Shown here one piece after another: positions 1 to 6,621 of a stretch of DNA of 9,631 nucleotides. The stretch spans positions 1 to 9,631 of the forward strand of contig CAMNWW010000065.1 in the NCBI GenBank assembly GCA_946566415.1. The letters are read 5' to 3'. The notes under the pieces were generated by a model. That model saw nothing but the letters and a program-made list of their open reading frames with translations. It ran no database searches and was not told the DNA's origin. Origin of the DNA: an uncultured Lachnospiraceae bacterium. GTDB taxonomy: Bacteria; Bacillota; Clostridia; Lachnospirales; Lachnospiraceae. Numbering within the stretch: position 1 is the first letter of the stretch; each line of letters begins with the position of its first letter. The translations under genes and the position numbers were made by a program.

Positions 1-1
1 A

Positions 2-235
2 AACCATATTTATGAAGCAATGGAAAAGTCTATGGAAAGTGAAAAGTTTATTATAACAGATACTCCCCACAGTACGATTAGAAGGGAGGGATTTCCATTA
101 GACAGCCTGTCAATTGATATAAGAACCAATAAATATTATTATGATCTGCCGCCAAAGAGACAAGATAAGTATACGTGTAAAGATGGATTTTTCGCATTTT
201 TTCAAAAAATTTCAGGATTTGAAGAGAAAAATTGA
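2..235 (+). CDS. 3' end of an unrecognised protein-coding gene (partial)
   Basis: The reading frame is open from the first complete codon in the window to a TGA at 233-235, giving 77 residues of a protein whose start lies upstream. Internal ATGs at 20 and 32 are in frame, but neither has a convincing ribosome binding site, so this is read as a C-terminal fragment. It is rich in charged and aromatic residues, with a Tyr triplet after a TNK sequence and a Phe-rich GFFAFF stretch near the end. There is no signal peptide, membrane segment or motif that I recognise. The segment looks more AT-rich than the genes that follow. No terminator hairpin is visible before the next promoter at 251. The function is unknown. 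Confidence 0.5.
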   Translation, partial: NHIYEAMEKSMESEKFIITDTPHSTIRREGFPLDSLSIDIRTNKYYYDLPPKRQDKYTCKDGFFAFFQKISGFEEKN

Positions 236-250
236 TTTCATCGAATTTTC

Positions 251-279
251 TTAACATTTAAAGATATTTAGGGTATAAT
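251..279 (+). promoter_or_regulatory. Sigma-A type promoter for the GGDEF/methyltransferase unit
   Basis: A -35 element TTAACA (251-256; five of six bases of TTGACA) is followed after exactly 17 bp by a perfect -10 TATAAT (274-279). The predicted transcription start is near 286, about 30 nt before the preferred start codon at 316. This placement also argues against an in-frame TTG at 283 as the translation start, because it would lie upstream of the transcript. Confidence 0.75.
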
Positions 280-300
280 AAATTGGGGAAATTACGCTTT

Positions 301-306
301 AAGGAG
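301..306 (+). promoter_or_regulatory. Ribosome binding site deciding the start of the REC-GGDEF gene
   Basis: AAGGAG at 301-306 lies 9 nt before the ATG at 316 but only 3 nt before the in-frame ATG at 310. The 316 start is therefore preferred. The two choices differ by only two residues. Confidence 0.7.
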
Positions 307-315
307 TATATGAAG

Positions 316-1242
316 ATGCAAAAGATACTAATTATTGAAGAAAACCAGGAGGATATTGAATTTTTGAAGGTTATTTTGGATGAGGACTATGAGTCAAAGG
401 CTGTCTGTACTGCAAAAGAAGGACTTGCCTGTGCGGTAACTGGAGAATATTCTCTGATTTTTATAGATACGGCGTTGCCTGAGATGGAAGAGTTTGCGTT
501 TCTTAAAGAACTTCAAGAAAAAATTATTTCCTGGCATATCCCGGTTATTCTTCTAATAGACGAAGCAGATGTGAGGAGGGGAGAGCGGGGGCTTGCGCTG
601 GGCGCGTCGGATTACATAGTAAGACCGCTTTATCCATTAGTGGTGAAATCAAGGGCGCGCGCTTATGTCAGCTTATACCAATACAGAAAGAACGAGAAAG
701 AGAAGGCGGTCATGGTCGATTCCTTGACAGGCATAGCATCAAGGCGGCGGTATGAAATGGAATATATTCAAAAGTGGCAGGAAGCAGTACGGCTTAACGT
801 TCCCGTTTCCGTCTGTGTATTTGATGTTGACAGGTTCAGGACATATAATGAGCGGTATGGATACCCGGAGGGCGATAAAGTCTTAATCTCTGTGGCGGAA
901 GCGATTTCTTCCTGCCTGAAACGGGGGACAGACCTATTTGCGAGGTATGACGGCGACCGTTTTGCCGCGGTGATATTGGGAGGTAATGGCGGGGATGTTT
1001 ATAAGCATCTGAAGACCATCTGCCGGATGGTGGAAAAGCTTCATGTCCCTCATTGGGATTCCGCTTCCGGATGGGTCACCGTAAGTATCGGCGGCGCCAC
1101 TGTCGTTCCGCGGCTTGAGGATTCCTGCGATCTATTCTTTGAAACGGCGCAAAATATGCTGTCCGACGCGAAAAAATCGGGAAGAAATCAGGTCGTATGG
1201 ACGGATGAGAAGATGGAAAGGCTGAGTGAAAAAGAGGCTTGA
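316..1242 (+). CDS. Response regulator receiver-GGDEF protein, probably catalytically degenerate
   Basis: A 308-residue cytosolic protein with an N-terminal receiver (REC) domain (about 1-125) and a C-terminal GGDEF domain (about 135-295). In REC, the acidic pair (E8/E9) and the phosphoacceptor D51 are present, but the conserved Thr/Ser is I81 and the conserved Lys of the KP motif is R103. In the GGDEF domain, the first metal ligand D170 and the N and GD of the substrate loop are kept. The signature reads DGDRF (212-216) instead of GGDEF or GGEEF: the third-position acid survives (D214) but the fourth is Arg. An RxxD inhibitory-site motif (R203-D206) sits five residues before the signature, as in product-inhibited diguanylate cyclases. 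In active members the domain makes c-di-GMP from two GTP. Here binding of c-di-GMP or GTP without synthesis is a reasonable inference, and residual activity cannot be excluded. The methyltransferase gene follows 17 bp later, so the two are probably cotranscribed. Confidence 0.85.
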   Translation: MQKILIIEENQEDIEFLKVILDEDYESKAVCTAKEGLACAVTGEYSLIFIDTALPEMEEFAFLKELQEKIISWHIPVILLIDEADVRRGERGLALGASDYIVRPLYPLVVKSRARAYVSLYQYRKNEKEKAVMVDSLTGIASRRRYEMEYIQKWQEAVRLNVPVSVCVFDVDRFRTYNERYGYPEGDKVLISVAEAISSCLKRGTDLFARYDGDRFAAVILGGNGGDVYKHLKTICRMVEKLHVPHWDSASGWVTVSIGGATVVPRLEDSCDLFFETAQNMLSDAKKSGRNQVVWTDEKMERLSEKEA

Positions 1243-1259
1243 TCTGAAGGGGATCATCT

Positions 1260-2039
1260 ATGAATGATTTGGAGAAATATTACAATAAATTCAATGAAGA
1301 GAAACGTCTGAATACCCGTTACGGGCAGGTTGAGTTCCTTACATCTATGAAATATATCCACGATTACCTGGATACACAGAGAAAGTCCAGGATTCTGGAT
1401 ATCGGTGCAGGAACAGGTAAATACAGTGTCCAGCTGGCCGAGGAAGGTTATGATGTGACCGCGGTGGAGCTGGTACGTTACAATCTGGGAATTTTGAAGA
1501 AAAAGAAGAGCGCGGTTAAAGCCTACCAGGGGAACGCGCTAAAACTATCACGTTTCGATGACGACAGTTTCGATGTGGTTCTGCTGTTCGGTCCGCTTTA
1601 TCATCTATATACCTTTAAGGATAAAGTGCAGGCGCTGCGGGAAGCAAAACGTGTAACAAAGCCGGGAGGAGTGATCCTGGTCGCCTACTGTATGAATGAG
1701 TATAGTGTAATTACTTACGGGTTTAAAGAAAACCATATTCAGGAGTGTATTGATAATGGAAAATTGACACCGGAATTCCGTGTTTGTCCCGAACCGGCGG
1801 ATCTGTATGATTATGTCCGGCTGGAGGATATTGACTCTTACAATGAGGCGGCAGGGCTTGATCGGATCAAGATTATCTCAGCCGACGGTCCTGCCGATTA
1901 TATCCGGCCGGTTCTGAATGCGATGGACGAGGAAACGTTCCGAATTTTTTTGCGTTATCATTTGGCAACCTGCGAACGTATGGAACTAATTGGGGCGGCG
2001 GCTCATACGGTCGATATTCTGCGTAAGCCGGCGGATTAA
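1260..2039 (+). CDS. Class I SAM-dependent methyltransferase, substrate unknown
   Basis: A 259-residue soluble protein with a Rossmann-type methyltransferase fold. Motif I is ILDIGAGTGKYS (45-56), the SAM-binding glycine loop. E70, at the end of the next strand (VTAVEL), should bind the ribose hydroxyls. An SFDVVLLFGPLYHL segment (103-116) and a PGG turn before a beta strand around residue 137 match later motifs of the family. The length is typical for the Methyltransf_11/25 group, whose members act on small molecules, RNA or protein, and nothing here reveals the acceptor. The start is supported by AAGGGG at 1247-1252, 7 nt before the ATG. It is the second gene of a unit with the REC-GGDEF gene, but no mechanistic link is evident. 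The stop is only 2 bp from the stop of the convergent yitT-type gene. Confidence 0.85.
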   Translation: MNDLEKYYNKFNEEKRLNTRYGQVEFLTSMKYIHDYLDTQRKSRILDIGAGTGKYSVQLAEEGYDVTAVELVRYNLGILKKKKSAVKAYQGNALKLSRFDDDSFDVVLLFGPLYHLYTFKDKVQALREAKRVTKPGGVILVAYCMNEYSVITYGFKENHIQECIDNGKLTPEFRVCPEPADLYDYVRLEDIDSYNEAAGLDRIKIISADGPADYIRPVLNAMDEETFRIFLRYHLATCERMELIGAAAHTVDILRKPAD

Positions 2040-2041
2040 TC

Positions 2042-2899
2042 CTACTCAGACTTAAATCCCTCCCCTACCACATCGTTGGATTCCATGATAACGAGGAAAG
2101 ACTTGGGATCGATTTCTTTTACCAGCCGACGGATGCCGTACATCTGTTTATTATTGCAGGCGCACATTACGACGTCTCTTTCCTGTTTGGAATAGCTGCC
2201 GACGCCTTTTAAGATCGTGGAGCCGCGCCCCAGGATCTCGTCGATTTTTTCGCAGATCTCCGGTCCGTGTTCTGTAACGATCAGGGATACCTTTCCCTGG
2301 TCGATTCCGTACATGAGTTTATCGACGGCGACAGAGAAAAGATAAGCGATAAGCACTCCGTACATCAGGCTCTCCATATCTCTGGAGACTACGGCCGCGC
2401 CTAAAAGGACGATGATAAAATCGCTGATAAAGCTGATCTTTCCGATAGAGATATGCGGGTATTTTGCTTTTGTGGCAAGTATGATGAAATCCGCCCCTCC
2501 GGTGGAAGAATCACGCATATAGATCATGGCAAGCCCAAGACCGGGCAGGATTCCGCAGAAAATAGCGGCAAGCATCCGGTCGCCGGTATATATCGGGAAC
2601 AGCGGGGCTACAACGTCCATGATAACGGAAGTGATTATAATGGAGCGGACAGAGCGCAGGAAGAATCGTTTTCCAAGGATCGGATACGTGATAAATGCGA
2701 CGGGGATATTCAGCAGCATGGTTACCGTACCGATCGGGGTTCCGAAAAGGTGATAAAAGATCAAGGCGATCCCGTTAAAACCCGTCATAGGGAATTTTGC
2801 CGCAGACGCAAAGTTGTACACTCCGACGGCGATCAGGATTCCCCCTACAATATCGATCATAATATCTTCTGCAAGCTTTAAAAATTTACTCTTATCCAT
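2042..2899 (-). CDS. yitT: YitT-family integral membrane protein (DUF161 + DUF2179)
   Basis: 285 residues. The N-terminal two thirds are a chain of hydrophobic segments (about five predicted membrane spans) with the family-typical SSTGGADF sequence in a central loop. The C-terminal third is a soluble DUF2179-type domain containing GRGSTILKGVGSYS and a following VVMC strand. The family is widespread in Firmicutes; its transport or regulatory role is not established. Translation is placed at the ATG at 2897-2899, preceded by a very strong AAGGAGG (2904-2910). An in-frame ATG at 2950 would add 17 unlikely residues read through a T8 tract and has no ribosome binding site. The gene has its own promoter and a structured leader. 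Its 3' end is 2 bp from the end of the convergent methyltransferase gene. Confidence 0.88.
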   Translation of the reverse strand: MDKSKFLKLAEDIMIDIVGGILIAVGVYNFASAAKFPMTGFNGIALIFYHLFGTPIGTVTMLLNIPVAFITYPILGKRFFLRSVRSIIITSVIMDVVAPLFPIYTGDRMLAAIFCGILPGLGLAMIYMRDSSTGGADFIILATKAKYPHISIGKISFISDFIIVLLGAAVVSRDMESLMYGVLIAYLFSVAVDKLMYGIDQGKVSLIVTEHGPEICEKIDEILGRGSTILKGVGSYSKQERDVVMCACNNKQMYGIRRLVKEIDPKSFLVIMESNDVVGEGFKSE

Positions 2900-2903
2900 G
2901 TCT

Positions 2904-2910
2904 CCTCCTT
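2904..2910 (-). promoter_or_regulatory. Strong ribosome binding site fixing the yitT start
   Basis: On the minus strand AAGGAGG lies about 4 nt before the ATG at 2899. It rules in favour of the 285-residue product over a longer reading from 2950. Confidence 0.8.
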
Positions 2911-2916
2911 TATGGA

Positions 2917-2980
2917 CCGCTTTTTTACAATGAGAAACGAAAAAAAACATCTGCGGATTATAAAAACTCTTATAATCGCA
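2917..2980 (-). promoter_or_regulatory. Leader hairpin with T-tract upstream of yitT, possible attenuator
   Basis: On the minus strand, an 11-bp stem with one bulge (arms 2970-2980 and 2952-2963, loop 2964-2969) is followed after 4 nt by eight Ts (2947-2940), like an intrinsic terminator, but it lies inside the leader between the yitT promoter and start codon. A competing pairing is available: GCGG and A6 at 2917-2926 can pair with the CCGC at the 3' base of the hairpin (2953-2956) and with the T-tract. That would break the first hairpin. The first stem is AT-rich and the gap before the Ts is longer than ideal, so attenuation is inferred rather than shown. Confidence 0.4.
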
Positions 2981-3002
2981 AACGCTCTTCTGATGCCTTT
3001 TA

Positions 3003-3032
3003 AGTATACTATAAGAAATGGAAAAATGTCAA
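3003..3032 (-). promoter_or_regulatory. Sigma-A type promoter for yitT
   Basis: On the minus strand a perfect -35 TTGACA (3032-3027) and a -10 TATACT (3008-3003) are separated by 18 bp. The predicted start is near 2996, giving a leader of about 97 nt. Confidence 0.7.
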
Positions 3033-3063
3033 CACTTTAGCAGAAAAGGGAGAAAAATCAAAT

Positions 3064-4029
3064 ATGAAAATCGTTATTTTAGATGTCAAAACAATAGGCG
3101 AGGATATTGATCTGTCAGGCTATGACGCATTGGGAGAAGTAGTAAAGTATGATTTTACCTCTTCTTGGGAGATGCCGGAACGGGTACGGGACGCGGATGT
3201 TATCATTTTGAACAAGGTGCAGATCAATGAAGAGACAATAGGCGGCGCCGAAAAATTGAAGCTTGTCTGTGTGACCGCGACAGGAACGAACAACCTGGAT
3301 AAGGAATATCTTGACAGACGGGGAATTGCTTGGAGGAATGTGGCGGGTTATTCTACAGAATCAGTAGCGCAGCATACCTTTGCCATGCTGTTTTATCTTT
3401 TGGAAAAACTACGGTACTATGATGAGTACGTAAAAGAAGAACGGTATGTGAATGATACGATATTTACCCATTTTGCAGAACATTTTACAGAAATCTGCGG
3501 AAAAACGTGGGGGATTATAGGGCTGGGAAATATTGGCCGCCGTGTGGCAGAAATTGCCCGTGCTTTTGGCGCCAGAGTTATTTATTTTTCGCCTTCAGGA
3601 AGTGCGGCCCAGCCTGGGTATACGCAGGTTGGACTGGGGGAGCTGCTGGCGTCTTCCGACATTGTATCTGTCCATGCGCCGCTGAATGAGTTTACAGAAG
3701 GATTGATGAACAAAGAAGCATTTAAGAAGATGAAGAAATCAGCAATTTTTCTGAATCTGGGACGTGGAGCGATTGTAGTTGAAAAGGAACTTTTTAATGC
3801 TTTAAGAAACGGAGAAATTGCCGCGGCGGGATTGGATGTGCTCTGTGAGGAACCGATGAGCAGTGACAATCCGCTCATTTCGATAAAGGACAGCAGGAAA
3901 CTGCTCATCACCCCCCATGTAGCGTGGGCAAGCGTTGAAGCCCGCACACGCCTTATGGGGATTATCCTTGATCAGATCAAAGAATTTATGCAGAAAGAGG
4001 GGCAGCGTACAGTTTCACAAGTTCCATAA
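3064..4029 (+). CDS. D-isomer specific 2-hydroxyacid dehydrogenase (hydroxypyruvate/glycerate reductase-like)
   Basis: 321 residues, the usual family length. A split catalytic domain surrounds a nucleotide-binding domain with GLGNIG (153-158). The expected catalytic triad is present: R234 in NLGRGAIV, E262 or E263 in DVLCEEP, and H285 in TPHVAW. These enzymes reduce 2-keto acids such as hydroxypyruvate or glyoxylate to D-2-hydroxyacids with NAD(P)H in the cytosol. The Asp that normally ends the second beta strand and holds the NAD ribose is replaced by S176 (IYFSPSG), which weakens the case for strict NAD specificity and suggests NADPH may be accepted. The substrate is not readable from sequence. 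AAAGGGAG (3045-3052) precedes the ATG by 11 nt. The last 44 bp overlap the 3' end of pepT on the other strand. Confidence 0.88.
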   Translation: MKIVILDVKTIGEDIDLSGYDALGEVVKYDFTSSWEMPERVRDADVIILNKVQINEETIGGAEKLKLVCVTATGTNNLDKEYLDRRGIAWRNVAGYSTESVAQHTFAMLFYLLEKLRYYDEYVKEERYVNDTIFTHFAEHFTEICGKTWGIIGLGNIGRRVAEIARAFGARVIYFSPSGSAAQPGYTQVGLGELLASSDIVSVHAPLNEFTEGLMNKEAFKKMKKSAIFLNLGRGAIVVEKELFNALRNGEIAAAGLDVLCEEPMSSDNPLISIKDSRKLLITPHVAWASVEARTRLMGIILDQIKEFMQKEGQRTVSQVP

Positions 4030-5215
4030 CGATGTCCACGGTCAGGTCCATGCCTTCCGCTGTGATGTGTTCGTAAGGACCGTGGAAGGCAAAACCGCCT
4101 GTCCCAAGGTTTGGACAGGGAAGCCCCCGGAAACTAAGCTGGCAGCCGTCGGTTCCTCCTCGTATCGGAAGAATTTTCGGAGCGACACCGACGTTTTCGC
4201 AGGCAGTCTTAGCATTATCTATTAGATGCATACATCCGGCAATAATCTCTGACATGTTCTGGTATTGATCAGTGATGGTAAGCTCTGCAGTACCTGATCC
4301 CCATTTTTCATTTATGATTTTTTCAATGTGGCGGAGCGTGTTTTTCCGTGATTCAAACATATATTTGTCATGATCACGGATAATATAATGCAGGGAGGCC
4401 TCTGCTACATCTCCGTTCATACTGACCAGGTGATAGAAGCCTTCATAGTCTTCGGTATCGCGGGGAGTCTCGCATCCTGGAAGCAGAGAGTTGATTTCCA
4501 TAGCGACCAGGGCGGCGTTTATCATTCTGTTTTTGCTGGATCCGGGGTGGACGCCTAGACCTTGAATTTTAAAATCGGCCTTGCAGGCATTAAAGTTTTC
4601 ATATTGGATTTCGCCTTCGATGCCGCCGTCCAGAGTATACCCATAGTCTGCTCCGAACTTTTCTATATCAAAATGAGAAGGGCCCGCCCCTACTTCCTCG
4701 TCAGGGGTAAAGGCGATACAGATTGTTCCGTGAGGAATTTTTTCCTTGATCAGCCGCTCAGCCAGAGTGAGGATCTCAGCAATTCCGGCTTTGTCGTCTG
4801 CCCCCAGGACTGTGGTACCGTCGGAAGAGATTAAAGTCCTTCCTTTCAGTTCTTTTAAATGTGGAAACGCTTCCACCGTCAGCGCACGTCCGCTTGTTCC
4901 AAGTGTGAGGTCGCCCCCGTCATAATTTTCGTGAATCATTGGGACGATATCATGGTCGCAGTAATCAGAGACTGTGTCCATATGGGCGATAAAACCAATC
5001 TTCGGCCTGTCCTCATAACCGGGGGTCGCCGGGATCGTGCCGTAAACATAGCAGTGCTCGTCAAGAGAGATATTTTCGATACCCAGCTCTTTCATTTCTT
5101 TCTCCAGAATCCTTGCAAGGTCAAACTGGCATGCGCTGGACGGCACGTCGGAATTGCTCTCGTCGCTTGGCGTGCGGATCACCGCATAATTCAAAAATCT
5201 TTCATATGCTTTCAT
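3986..5215 (-). CDS. pepT: Peptidase T (tripeptide aminopeptidase, M20B)
   Basis: A 409-residue cytosolic zinc aminopeptidase that removes the N-terminal residue from tripeptides. All dizinc-site residues known for the family are recognisable: H78 and catalytic D80 in AHMD, bridging D140 in GADDKAG, general base E173 and ligand E174 in PDEEVG, D196 in TLDGG, and a late His at about 378 in GFAFHGPYEH. The numbering almost coincides with the E. coli enzyme and the length matches. The start at 5213-5215 follows GGAG and AAGG sequences (5221-5230). It is the last gene of the adh-aldH-pepT unit, 26 bp after aldH. Its stop lies 44 bp inside the convergent dehydrogenase gene, so no terminator fits in a spacer after it. 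Confidence 0.95.
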   Translation of the reverse strand: MKAYERFLNYAVIRTPSDESNSDVPSSACQFDLARILEKEMKELGIENISLDEHCYVYGTIPATPGYEDRPKIGFIAHMDTVSDYCDHDIVPMIHENYDGGDLTLGTSGRALTVEAFPHLKELKGRTLISSDGTTVLGADDKAGIAEILTLAERLIKEKIPHGTICIAFTPDEEVGAGPSHFDIEKFGADYGYTLDGGIEGEIQYENFNACKADFKIQGLGVHPGSSKNRMINAALVAMEINSLLPGCETPRDTEDYEGFYHLVSMNGDVAEASLHYIIRDHDKYMFESRKNTLRHIEKIINEKWGSGTAELTITDQYQNMSEIIAGCMHLIDNAKTACENVGVAPKILPIRGGTDGCQLSFRGLPCPNLGTGGFAFHGPYEHITAEGMDLTVDIVMELVKLYAAPLSA

Positions 5216-5241
5216 ATTTTCCTTTTCTCCTTTTTGGAAAT

Positions 5242-6621
5242 TTATTTTAAAAAACGGTGGATCAGCCGGTCATTCAGCCTTCGGTACGGCTGATAACGCA
5301 TGGGTAGATCCAGCCATGTCTTTTTATCCACAATACTCTTATAATGAGTAAAAGTATCAAAACCACTTTTCCCGTGATACGAACCCATACCGCTTGCGCC
5401 GAATCCACCGAATCCCATCTCGCTTGTGGCGAGATGTATGATCGTATCATTGACGCAGCCGCCTCCAAAACCGCAGTGAGACAGTACTGTATCAGCAGCC
5501 TTCTTGTTTGCGGTAAATATGTAAAGCGCCAGCGGATGAGGCATAGTATTGATTTGTTCGACCGCCTGCTCCAGTGAATCATAGGTAAGGACAGGCATAA
5601 TCGGTCCAAAGATCTCTTCCTGCATAACAGCGTCATTGAAAGTGACCATATCCATCACAGTCGGTTCGATCTGCAGTGTTTCAGGGGCAGTGCTTCCGCC
5701 GCAGACGACCTTATTTTTATCAATCAGCCCTGAAATTCTTTGGAAATGTTTATCGTTAATAATTTTTCCATAGTTCTTATTTTTCAGCGGATTTTTCCCA
5801 AACTGTTTTTTGATCTGCCGCTGGATTTCTTTCAGGAGGGCGTCTTTTACTGCGGCGTCACAGTATATATAATCAGGAGCCACACAGGTCTGTCCGCAGT
5901 TCAAAAATTTTCCGAAAACAATCCGTCTTGCCGCGAGCCGGAGGTTGGCGCTTTTTTCTACAATGCAAGGGCTCTTTCCGCCGAGTTCCAAAGTGACAGG
6001 CGTGAGATGTTCGGCGGCGTGCCGCATGACCTCTTTACCGACAGCCTGGCTTCCGGTAAAGAATATATAATCGAAATTTTCCTGAAGCAGGCAGGTGTTT
6101 TCTTCTCGTCCTCCGTCTATAACAGAAACATAGGACTCCTCGAAACACTGGCCGATGATTTTCTGGATGACGGCTCCTGTGTTCGGAGAATAAGCGCTTG
6201 GCTTTAGGACGACAGTATTACCTGCGGCGACTGCATCCACAAGCGGATCCAAGGTTAGAAGGAAAGGGTAGTTCCAAGGACTCATAATAAGGACCACTCC
6301 ATAAGGAGAAGGCTTTTTGAAACTCCGTGAGTGGAACTGTGCCAAAGGAGTACGTACCGTCCGTTCTCTGGAAAATGCATGGATATGTTTTAGCATATAA
6401 CTGATTTCACTGAGTACCAGACCGGTCTCGCACATATAGCCCTCAAAATTACTCTTGCCGAGATCCTTGCGGAGCGCTTCGTTGATTTCCTTTTCATGCT
6501 GCAAAATACAGGCTTTCAGCCTTTTTAGCGCCTGGATCCGCTCGGGGATATGTAAAGTTGCGCCGGAACGGAAATAGACACGCTGCCGGTCTACGATCCG
6601 TTTAATTTCCTGCTTGGTCAT
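5242..6621 (-). CDS. NAD(P)-dependent aldehyde dehydrogenase, class 3-like
   Basis: 459 residues, the shorter ALDH class (class 3/YwdH-like, about 455-460). It oxidises aldehydes to carboxylic acids using a covalent thiohemiacetal. Key residues are present: N117 in SPWNYP (oxyanion hole), K140 in VVLKPS (cofactor), E212 in LELGGKSP (general base) and the nucleophile C246 in NCGQTC. The C-terminal GFGASGMGSYHGKSGF segment is typical of this class. The tail (LPMRYQPYRR onward) is basic and partly hydrophobic, as in class 3 enzymes where it can aid membrane association. The start ATG at 6619-6621 lies inside the 3' end of the upstream adh gene (20-nt overlap), with GGAGG at 6628-6632 inside adh, so translation is probably coupled. 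The pairing with an ADH suggests shared aldehyde chemistry; the substrate is unknown. Confidence 0.92.
   Translation of the reverse strand: MTKQEIKRIVDRQRVYFRSGATLHIPERIQALKRLKACILQHEKEINEALRKDLGKSNFEGYMCETGLVLSEISYMLKHIHAFSRERTVRTPLAQFHSRSFKKPSPYGVVLIMSPWNYPFLLTLDPLVDAVAAGNTVVLKPSAYSPNTGAVIQKIIGQCFEESYVSVIDGGREENTCLLQENFDYIFFTGSQAVGKEVMRHAAEHLTPVTLELGGKSPCIVEKSANLRLAARRIVFGKFLNCGQTCVAPDYIYCDAAVKDALLKEIQRQIKKQFGKNPLKNKNYGKIINDKHFQRISGLIDKNKVVCGGSTAPETLQIEPTVMDMVTFNDAVMQEEIFGPIMPVLTYDSLEQAVEQINTMPHPLALYIFTANKKAADTVLSHCGFGGGCVNDTIIHLATSEMGFGGFGASGMGSYHGKSGFDTFTHYKSIVDKKTWLDLPMRYQPYRRLNDRLIHRFLK

Noticed and set aside
283..315. TTG at 283 as the start of the REC-GGDEF gene
   Set aside because: It lies at or before the predicted transcription start and has no ribosome binding site, whereas 316 is preceded by AAGGAG at good spacing.
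2453..2881. 142-codon plus-strand open frame antisense to yitT
   Set aside because: It lies wholly within a well-supported membrane-protein gene, and its translation is highly polar and low in recognisable motifs, typical of a shadow frame.
2971..2976. Perfect TATAAT on the plus strand as a promoter for the dehydrogenase
   Set aside because: It is part of the yitT leader hairpin, and no -35-like sequence lies at the right distance upstream.
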